Source: Williamsia muralis NBRC 105860 (lineage in GTDB: Bacteria; Actinomycetota; Actinomycetes; Mycobacteriales; Mycobacteriaceae). From it: 64,000 nt of DNA. The notes beneath the pieces are model-generated. The model worked only from the letters and a program-made list of their open reading frames with translations, was not told the origin of the DNA and did not search any database. Below, one piece after another: positions 35,352 to 42,110 of the stretch (position 1 is the stretch's first letter; the number at the start of each line of letters is the position of its first letter). Made by a program: the position numbers and the translations under genes. The stretch covers positions 310,001 to 374,000 of the forward strand of contig NZ_BDAP01000004.1 in assembly GCF_001598915.1 (NCBI RefSeq), written 5' to 3'.

Positions 35352-36818
35352 ATGGCGCTGAAGCCAGAAACCAGCTCTGAGCTGCTCATCGACGGGAAGC
35401 TCGTACCCGGTTCCGGTGGCACTTTCGACATCATCAACCCGGCCACCGAGGAGGTGATCGGGCAGGCCGCCGACGGCACCGTTGCCGACATGGAGGCCGC
35501 CATCGCCGCCGCGCGCACGGCATTCGACACCACCACCTGGCGCCACGACCACGCCTTCCGGGCCAAGTGCCTGCGCCAACTCCGCGACGCCTTGCAGGGC
35601 CACATAGAAGAGCTCCGCGAGATCACCATCGCCGAGGTGGGTGCCCCCCACTTTCTGACCTCAGGCCCCCAACTCGAGGGCCCGATCAACGATCTGGGCT
35701 GGTTGGCCGACCTCGCCGAGAGCTACGAATGGGAAAGCGACCTCGGTCGGGCCAAACCGATGGGTATCAAGACCCAGCGGCGGGTGCAGCGTGAGGCCGC
35801 CGGTGTGGTCGGCGCCATCACGCCGTGGAACTTCCCGCACCAGATCAACTTCGCGAAGATCGGCCCCGCGCTGGCCGCCGGTTGCACGGTGGTCCTCAAG
35901 CCCGCCCCCGACACCCCTTGGTGCGCGGCGCTGGTCGGCAAGGTCATCGCCGAGGAAACCGACATCCCGGCCGGTGTGATCAACATTGTCACCTCGAGCG
36001 ATCACTCTGTGGGAGCGGTACTTTCGAGCGATCCCCGCGTCGACATCGTCTCGTTCACCGGCTCCACGGCGACCGGCAAGAAGGTGATGGCGGCAGCTGC
36101 CGACAGCCTCAAGCGCGTCTTCCTCGAACTCGGCGGCAAGTCGGCGTTCATCGTGCTCGACGACGCCGACCTCGCATCGGCCTGCTCCATGGCCGGCTTC
36201 TCCGTGGTCACCCATGCGGGCCAGGGTTGCGCGTTGACCACGCGACTGCTGGTTCCCCGCGACAAGTACGACGAAGCCATTGCGCTGACCCGTGATTCGA
36301 TGGCGGGACTACCTGCGGGAGATCCCACCGATGCCGGAACCATCTGTGGTCCGGTCATCTCCGCGACGCAGCGAGACCGCGTCGAGGGCTATTTGAAGCT
36401 GGCGCGCGAGGAGGGCGGCACCATCGAGATCGGTGGCGGCAGGCCCGCGGACAAAGAGAAGGGCTACTACATCGAGCCCACCCTGATCTCGGGGGTGGAG
36501 AACTCCGCACGTGTTGCGCAAGAAGAGATCTTCGGCCCCGTGCTCGTGATCATCCCCCACGACGGCGACGACGACGCGATCAACATCGCCAACGATTCCC
36601 CCTACGGCCTGTCCGGTGCTGTGTGGGGCACCGACCCCGAACGCATCCAGCACGTTGTCGACGCTGTCCGCACCGGGACGATGAGCATCAACGGTGGTAT
36701 CTGGTACGGCGCCGACGTGCCGTTCGGCGGCTACAAGCAATCCGGCATCGGGCGCGAGATGGGCGTTGCCGGATTCGAAGAATATTTGGAACTCAAAGCC
36801 ATCGCGGCACCAGCATAA
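35352..36818 (+). CDS. aldA: Aldehyde dehydrogenase (Rv0768/AldA-like)
   Basis: A 488-residue NAD-dependent ALDH. PWNFPHQINF, FTGSTATGK, LELGGKSAF and the HAGQGCALTTRL cysteine region carry the cofactor and catalytic sites, and the C-terminus has PFGGYKQSGIGREMG. The ATG at 35352 follows AAGGAGG; the frame begins eight codons earlier inside the operator. It is the first gene of the plus-strand half of the CYP123 locus, as Rv0768 is. It should oxidise an aldehyde from P450 or alcohol dehydrogenase action. Confidence 0.93.
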   Translation: MALKPETSSELLIDGKLVPGSGGTFDIINPATEEVIGQAADGTVADMEAAIAAARTAFDTTTWRHDHAFRAKCLRQLRDALQGHIEELREITIAEVGAPHFLTSGPQLEGPINDLGWLADLAESYEWESDLGRAKPMGIKTQRRVQREAAGVVGAITPWNFPHQINFAKIGPALAAGCTVVLKPAPDTPWCAALVGKVIAEETDIPAGVINIVTSSDHSVGAVLSSDPRVDIVSFTGSTATGKKVMAAAADSLKRVFLELGGKSAFIVLDDADLASACSMAGFSVVTHAGQGCALTTRLLVPRDKYDEAIALTRDSMAGLPAGDPTDAGTICGPVISATQRDRVEGYLKLAREEGGTIEIGGGRPADKEKGYYIEPTLISGVENSARVAQEEIFGPVLVIIPHDGDDDAINIANDSPYGLSGAVWGTDPERIQHVVDAVRTGTMSINGGIWYGADVPFGGYKQSGIGREMGVAGFEEYLELKAIAAPA

Positions 36819-36827
36819 GGAGCATGT

Positions 36828-37565
36828 ATGAGCAACAACCGATTTGAAGGCAAAACCGCCATCGTCACCGGCGCCGCCGGTGGTATCGGCGAAATCTATG
36901 CACGCCGTCTGGCCGCCGAGGGCGCCAACGTTGTGGTCGCCGACCTCAACGACGAGGCCGGCAAGCAGGTCGCCACCGACCTCGGTGGGCTCTACGTCAA
37001 CACCGACGTCTCCGATCCCGAGTCGGCGCAGGCCCTGGCCACCGCCACCCTCGACGCCTACGGACAGATCGACTATCTCGTGAACAACGCCGCGATCTAC
37101 GGCGGGATGAAGCTCGACTTCCTCATCACCGTCCCCTGGGATTACTACAAGAAGTTCATGAGCGTGAACCTCGACGGCGCCCTCAATGTGACCCGTGCCG
37201 TCTACGGTCACATGAAGCCCGGTAGCGCGATCGTCAACCAGTCTTCCACCGCGGCATGGCTGTACAGCGGCTTCTACGGCTTGGCCAAGGTGGGAGTGAA
37301 CGGCCTGACCCAGCAGCTCGCCACCGAACTCGGCGGTTCCGGCATCCGCGTCAACGCGATCGCACCGGGGCCCATCGACACCGAGGCGACCAAGTCGACG
37401 ACGCCGGGCAGCATGGTCAAGGACATGGTCAGCAAGCTGCCGCTGTCTCGCATGGGCACACCCGACGATCTGGTCGGCATGCTCCTGTTCCTGCTGTCGG
37501 ACGAAGCCGGCTGGATCACCGGTCAGATCTTCAATGTCGATGGCGGACAGATCATCCGGTCATGA
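36828..37565 (+). CDS. Short-chain dehydrogenase/reductase (Rv0769-like)
   Basis: A 245-residue SDR. The cofactor loop TGAAGGIG, VVVADLND (the Asp pointing to NAD), NNAAIYGG, QSSTAAWLYSGFYGLAK (Ser and the YxxxK pair) and the C-terminal GQIFNVDGGQ are standard. It starts nine bases after the ALDH stop with AAGGAG ahead, and its stop overlaps the next gene (ATGA). Order and size match Rv0769. It is a likely secondary-alcohol dehydrogenase of the same pathway. Confidence 0.93.
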   Translation: MSNNRFEGKTAIVTGAAGGIGEIYARRLAAEGANVVVADLNDEAGKQVATDLGGLYVNTDVSDPESAQALATATLDAYGQIDYLVNNAAIYGGMKLDFLITVPWDYYKKFMSVNLDGALNVTRAVYGHMKPGSAIVNQSSTAAWLYSGFYGLAKVGVNGLTQQLATELGGSGIRVNAIAPGPIDTEATKSTTPGSMVKDMVSKLPLSRMGTPDDLVGMLLFLLSDEAGWITGQIFNVDGGQIIRS

Positions 37566-38425
37566 CAGATCAGAAAGCAGTCGGCTTCATCGGCCTGGGC
37601 AACATGGGTGCCCCCATGGCCGAGCGCCTACTCGCCTGGCCCGGCGGCCTGGTTGTCTGCGACACCCGGCCCGAGGCGGCCGAGAAGCTGGTCGAAGCCG
37701 GAGCCACGCTGGCTGATTCGCCTGCCGAGGTCGCCAAGACCGCAGGGGTCATCGGCATCACCGTCCTCAACGACGAGCAGGTCAAGTCGGTGGTCTCCGG
37801 CCCCGACGGCATCCTGCAGACCGCGGCGCCCGGCACGGTCATCGCGATCCACTCCACGATCGGTCCGCAGACCGCGATCGATCTCGCCGCGGTGTGCGCG
37901 AAGTCGCGCGTGGAGCTGGTGGATGCACCGGTCTCCGGGGGCGCCCCCGGAGCGCAACAAGGCAAGCTCGCCATCATGGTCGGCGGTGAGCGGTCGGCGT
38001 ATCTACAGCTGAAAGAGCCGTACGCCTCGGTCTCGGACATGATGGTGCACGCCGGACCGGTGGGTGCCGGTACCCGGATGAAGTTGGCCCGCAATCTGCT
38101 TCACTTCATCGCTTTCACCGCGACCACCGAGGCGGCGCGGCTGGCGGAGGCGGCGGGCATCGACATCGCCAAGCTAGGCAAGGTGGTCCGGCACACCGAT
38201 GCGATAACGGGTGGGCCGGGTGCGATCATGCTGCGGGACACCACGGCGCCCATCGATCCCGACGACTTCTGGTACGGAATCTTCACGCACGTGCGGGATC
38301 TCGGCGAGAAGGACCTCGCACTCGCCTTGCAGCTCGGCGCCGAACTCGGAGTCGATCTGCCGCTCGGGCATATCTCTTTGGATCGTTTCGCTGACGGCTT
38401 GGGTGTGGGAAAGGCAAAACAATGA
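37562..38425 (+). CDS. 3-hydroxyisobutyrate dehydrogenase-family oxidoreductase (Rv0770-like)
   Basis: A 287-residue beta-hydroxyacid dehydrogenase. GFIGLGNMGAPMAERLL is the Rossmann start, DAPVSGGAPGA the substrate loop, and the catalytic Lys is in GTRMKLARNLLHF. It would oxidise a 3-hydroxy acid or the like to a semialdehyde or keto acid with NAD(P). The true substrate need not be hydroxyisobutyrate. The ATG at 37562 overlaps the SDR stop, and its own stop overlaps the CMD gene, both by ATGA. Confidence 0.92.
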   Translation: MTDQKAVGFIGLGNMGAPMAERLLAWPGGLVVCDTRPEAAEKLVEAGATLADSPAEVAKTAGVIGITVLNDEQVKSVVSGPDGILQTAAPGTVIAIHSTIGPQTAIDLAAVCAKSRVELVDAPVSGGAPGAQQGKLAIMVGGERSAYLQLKEPYASVSDMMVHAGPVGAGTRMKLARNLLHFIAFTATTEAARLAEAAGIDIAKLGKVVRHTDAITGGPGAIMLRDTTAPIDPDDFWYGIFTHVRDLGEKDLALALQLGAELGVDLPLGHISLDRFADGLGVGKAKQ

Positions 38426-38808
38426 CTACTGAGGGCACGTCAGAGCGACGTCAACGGGGCCTGGACATGATGTCCAAGGTGTACGGATGGGACATGCAGG
38501 ACGGCCCTGGCGACTTCTTCGCGCACACCGCCGATCAGCTGTTCGCCGAGGTGTGGACCCGTGAGGGGCTCACCGTGCGGGATCGGAGACTGCTGCTGCT
38601 GGGCGCGCTGGCCGCAACCGGGCAGACCGATGTCGCCGAGATCCAGGCCGGCGCCGCACTCGGGAACGGCGAACTCGATGGCGATCAGCTACTCGAAATC
38701 GCTTTGTTCCTCTGCTATTACATCGGCTGGCCGCAAGGTACCCGGCTCAACATGATGTTCGGCGAGGTCATCAAGAAGCACAAGAAGGCGACGCGGGCAG
38801 CGGACTGA
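38422..38808 (+). CDS. Carboxymuconolactone decarboxylase-like protein (Rv0771-like)
   Basis: A 128-residue all-helical protein of the CMD/AhpD superfamily. EVWTREGLTVRDRRLLLLGA and LLEIALFLCYYIGWPQGTRL match the family pattern. The AhpD CxxC redox pair is absent (ALFLCYYIG holds one Cys), so it belongs to the decarboxylase-like or unknown-function side. It is coupled to the upstream dehydrogenase (ATGA) and has the same neighbour order as Rv0770-Rv0771. Confidence 0.85.
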   Translation: MTTEGTSERRQRGLDMMSKVYGWDMQDGPGDFFAHTADQLFAEVWTREGLTVRDRRLLLLGALAATGQTDVAEIQAGAALGNGELDGDQLLEIALFLCYYIGWPQGTRLNMMFGEVIKKHKKATRAAD

Positions 38809-38816
38809 GCTGTCCG

Positions 38817-39800
38817 GTGACATTCTTCGCGACTCGATTCGACTTCCGCGCTCCCGGCGCCACCCCCGCCGCCCGCGGCGAACTGTTCGCGCGGTCGGTG
38901 GAGCAGGCGGAGTACCTCGACACCCACGGCCAGGACGCCCTGATGTTGTCGGAGCACCACGGTTCGCCCGACGGCTACCTCCCGAGTCCGATGCTGGTGG
39001 CGTCGGCGTTCGCCGCGCGAACGTCTCGAATCGCGATCACAGTGTCCGCGCTTGTCGCGAATCTGTACGACCCGCTGCGGTTGGCCGAGGAGATCGCGGT
39101 CCTAGACCACCTCAGCGGAGGTCGGGTGTCGTACACGCTCGGTCTCGGGTACCTGCCCCACGAGTACGCCCAACTCGGTCGGCCGTGGGGCAGTCGGGGC
39201 GCCGATATCGAACGACTGATCGGCGTTCTCCGGGCCGCGTGGAGTGGAGAACCGTTCGAGTTCGAAGGACGGACAGTGCAGGTGACTCCGGCCCCGTTGT
39301 CCAAGCCCCACCCGATGCTGTTCTACGGCGGCGGCTCCAGGGCTGCTGCTCTGCGCGCCGCCCGACTCGACCTCGGCTTCCAACCCCAAGTCGCCGACAC
39401 CGCGTTGCGCGACCTGTACGAGTCGGAATGCCGTGCGCACGGCCGCGAACCGGGTTTTGTGATGATGCCGCCGCCAGGGCCGTCGACGGTGTTCTGCACC
39501 GAAGACCCGGACCGGTTCTGGCACCACTACGGCTCGTACCTTCTCGCCGACGCCCAGGCGTACGAGGCATGGCACGGCGATCACGCCTCGCATGTTCGAG
39601 ACAGCTCCACCACCGTGGACGAACTTCGTAGCGGCACGGGCTATCTGGTCTGCACCCCGGACGACCTGGTCGAGAAATGCCGTAGTCGCGAAGTACGCCT
39701 GGTGACAAGTCACCCCCTGTGCGGCGGGATGCCTGAGCAACCCTCCTGGGACAGCGTGCACCTCATCGGCGAGAACGTACTCCCCGCACTGAGGAACTGA
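38817..39800 (+). CDS. Luciferase-like flavin-dependent monooxygenase
   Basis: A 327-residue TIM-barrel protein of the bacterial luciferase-like family (LLM), which usually uses reduced FMN or F420. DALMLSEHHGSPDGYLPSP, the AAFAARTSRIAI strand and LDHLSGGRVSYTLGLGYLPHEY are typical. The start is GTG at 38817, nine bases after the CMD stop, so it is the last gene of the operon. To my memory no such gene follows Rv0771 in M. tuberculosis, so it is probably an addition to the conserved block. Confidence 0.88.
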   Translation: MTFFATRFDFRAPGATPAARGELFARSVEQAEYLDTHGQDALMLSEHHGSPDGYLPSPMLVASAFAARTSRIAITVSALVANLYDPLRLAEEIAVLDHLSGGRVSYTLGLGYLPHEYAQLGRPWGSRGADIERLIGVLRAAWSGEPFEFEGRTVQVTPAPLSKPHPMLFYGGGSRAAALRAARLDLGFQPQVADTALRDLYESECRAHGREPGFVMMPPPGPSTVFCTEDPDRFWHHYGSYLLADAQAYEAWHGDHASHVRDSSTTVDELRSGTGYLVCTPDDLVEKCRSREVRLVTSHPLCGGMPEQPSWDSVHLIGENVLPALRN

Positions 39801-39895
39801 CGCCCCAGAGACTGGGACTGAGTCGGCCTCACACTGTGTAGTTGTCAAGGAGCTGGTCGATCGGTTACATGGTCTGCAGTTCGAGATCTCGAGTT

Positions 39896-41218
39896 CTAGG
39901 CGGCGGCGGGCAGGACGATCCGCGACCGTCGGTGGGCCGGTATCGGTTTCTGTCGTCGATCGACACTCTTCGGTGGCGTGAACCACGGATGCCCATCGCC
40001 TCCTATCGCGACTGCCCACCCCTGGTGGTGGATCATTCGGTGGTGGTGCCGACACAACAGGACGGTGTTGCTCAGGCTGGTCTTGCCGCCTTTGGACCAG
40101 TGCTCGAAGTGATGGGCATCGGTCCATCCCGCAGGGCGACCACATCCTGGGAACGCGCATCCACAATCGCGCGCCAACAACGCTTTCCGTATCGCCGGGG
40201 TGACCGTGCGATGTTCTCGACCGACGTCGAGAGGTACACGTTCACCGTTGAGGATCATCGACGTCAACGTGGCATCGCAGGCCAGAAACCGTGCGGCTTC
40301 ACCGCTGATCGGACCCATCCACTGCAGGTGGAACGCGCTCGTATAACCCCGGTCATCAAGGAACTGCGCGTACTCATCCGTCGACGCCCCTGACCCCGGC
40401 AGTGCCGCCCCTTCCTCGGCCAGCTCACGCGCATCAACGGTCATCGTCAGATGCGGGCGCACCCCACCCACCGTCGGCCGGTCTTCGGCCTGCAAGTAGG
40501 CGTCGATCAAGCGCTCGAGGCCTTCGGCCATTCGTTGTTCGGTCGAGCGTGGGTCAGGCGTGCCATCGTCGGCCGGCATCGGCCTGGTCAGTGGATCCAG
40601 CCCGGTCAACAATTTCTCCCCGAGAATTGCGTCGACGTCGAACTTTCCGCGCACCCGCCCGTCACCACCGGGAGTGACCGTGAAGCCGTTCAGCGCAGCG
40701 TTTTCCGACACCGGCACCGCACCTGTTGTTGGCGCGAGCGCGCACGCATCACCGCGAGCCCGTTCACCGATCTCAGTGGGTGTGGCACCCGACCACGCCT
40801 GCCCCAGCAGGCGGTTCACACAGGCGTCGCGGGCTGCGTCCGGCAATTCGGGCACAGCTCGCTCGACATGCGCTATGCCCCGCACGATCGCGTCGACCTG
40901 CTCGCCGGAGAAGTCACCGTCGCGAGCATGATCCTCGACCCGCGGTAACAACGCCAAGGCACGGCCTACCCGCACCGTGCGGTGGGAACACCCCGGCGCA
41001 AGTCCCCCGCTCATCAACAGAGCAGCAGTGGACGCCGATCCGAGCCGCTTGGCCACACCACGCCGATCGAGCGCCCCCGCCCACAGCGACAACACGTGAT
41101 CAACAAGATGACGAACCTTTATCAACGCCACCACCTGCTCAGCCAAGACGGCATCAGCTTCAGGTGGTGACCCCTGCGCAACCACAGCCAACGCTGTGCG
41201 GATTCCCCCGATATCCAT
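39896..41218 (-). CDS. DUF222/HNH endonuclease of the 13E12 repeat family
   Basis: A 440-residue protein. The N-terminal DUF222 part (about 30-330) is helical, with GATPTEIGERARGDACALAP. The C-terminal HNH nuclease spans about 345-410: ARDCGCAFPGCGRPAGWTDA, HHFEHWSKGGKTSLSN and LCRHHHRMIH give the zinc cysteines and catalytic histidines. Members are multi-copy in mycolata genomes, where they are called 13E12 or REP13E12, with uncertain function. A near-consensus SOS box lies 28 bases upstream, so it is probably DNA-damage inducible. It is monocistronic and separates the CYP locus from the ABC transporter. Confidence 0.9.
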   Translation of the reverse strand: MDIGGIRTALAVVAQGSPPEADAVLAEQVVALIKVRHLVDHVLSLWAGALDRRGVAKRLGSASTAALLMSGGLAPGCSHRTVRVGRALALLPRVEDHARDGDFSGEQVDAIVRGIAHVERAVPELPDAARDACVNRLLGQAWSGATPTEIGERARGDACALAPTTGAVPVSENAALNGFTVTPGGDGRVRGKFDVDAILGEKLLTGLDPLTRPMPADDGTPDPRSTEQRMAEGLERLIDAYLQAEDRPTVGGVRPHLTMTVDARELAEEGAALPGSGASTDEYAQFLDDRGYTSAFHLQWMGPISGEAARFLACDATLTSMILNGERVPLDVGREHRTVTPAIRKALLARDCGCAFPGCGRPAGWTDAHHFEHWSKGGKTSLSNTVLLCRHHHRMIHHQGWAVAIGGDGHPWFTPPKSVDRRQKPIPAHRRSRIVLPAAA

Positions 41219-41245
41219 GCCTCAACATTAGAACAAGATCACCGT

Positions 41246-41261
41246 TCGCACAAGTGTTCGA
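41246..41261. promoter_or_regulatory. SOS box (LexA site) of the HNH gene
   Basis: On the minus strand it reads TCGAAC-ACTT-GTGCGA, matching the mycobacterial/actinobacterial LexA consensus TCGAAC-N4-GTTCGA at 11 of 12 fixed positions. It lies 28-43 bases upstream of the HNH start codon, where LexA would block transcription. Confidence 0.8.
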
Positions 41262-41369
41262 ATCAACTTATTTCGCTGCGCCACAACCTATTTCGAGGCG
41301 GCGAACACTGGCGAACCACCCAGTCTAACCGCGGGGTCTGACAGTTTCTTCGACGAGAAAGAGCCCAAC

Positions 41370-42110
41370 TCAGCCCGCAACGCTCTCCGAGTCATCTTTG
41401 CGCGCACCCATGTACGCCCGCTCGACCAACGATGGATCGTCCGACAGCACCGACGAGGGCTGGTCGAGGACCACTTCACCATGCACCATGATCACGGCTC
41501 GGTCCGCGATCCCGAGGGCGAGGTGGACGTGCTGTTCCACCAGTACGACCGCTGTGTCGCCCCGGTCCGCGACCGCGCGGATGATCGGCAGGATCGACTC
41601 CACCACAACGGGTGCGAGCCCCATGCTCAGCTCGTCGATGAGCAGTACCTTCGGCCGCTGGATGAGTGCGCGGCCGATGGCCAGCATCTGCTGCTCACCC
41701 CCAGACAGCTGGCCGGCGTCGACTTTGAGGCGAGCACCGAGTGCCGGGAAGTACTCGAGCACCTCGTTCAGGGCCTGCTTGCCGCGGTCACGTCCGCGGG
41801 TCGCGAGCTGGAGATTCTTGCGCACGCTCAGTCCGCGGAAGAGCGCGCGGTCGTCGGGCACCAGCACGAGGCCCGATCCCACTGCCGCGCGCGGACTTCC
41901 GCGACGAAGGGTCTGCCCACCCACCAAGACGTCCCCGCCGAAACTCGGCAACAACCCGGCCAAGGTGAGCAACAAGGTGGTCTTGCCTGCACCATTCGGC
42001 CCCAGCAGCGACACCACCTCGCCCGCGCCGATGTTCAGGTCGACGTTGCGCACACACGGGCTGCGCTTGAAGTACCCGGCCTCCAGGCCCTTGCATTCCA
42101 GCACGCTCAT
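41370..42110 (-). CDS. livF: Branched-chain-type ABC transporter ATP-binding protein (LivF)
   Basis: A 246-residue ABC ATPase. Walker A is GPNGAGKTT, the signature is LSGGEQQML, Walker B is VLLIDELSMGL, and the switch His lies in VVLVEQHVHLAL. The sequence is of the LivF type. It would pair with the LivG-like domain fused to the upstream permeases, forming the two ATPases of one importer. The ATG overlaps the fused gene's stop (ATGA). Confidence 0.92.
   Translation of the reverse strand: MSVLECKGLEAGYFKRSPCVRNVDLNIGAGEVVSLLGPNGAGKTTLLLTLAGLLPSFGGDVLVGGQTLRRGSPRAAVGSGLVLVPDDRALFRGLSVRKNLQLATRGRDRGKQALNEVLEYFPALGARLKVDAGQLSGGEQQMLAIGRALIQRPKVLLIDELSMGLAPVVVESILPIIRAVADRGDTAVVLVEQHVHLALGIADRAVIMVHGEVVLDQPSSVLSDDPSLVERAYMGARKDDSESVAG

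Noticed and set aside
39896-41218. HNH gene as part of a prophage or insertion sequence
   Set aside because: No integrase, terminal repeats or phage genes are near; DUF222/HNH 13E12-type genes are scattered chromosomal genes in mycolata.
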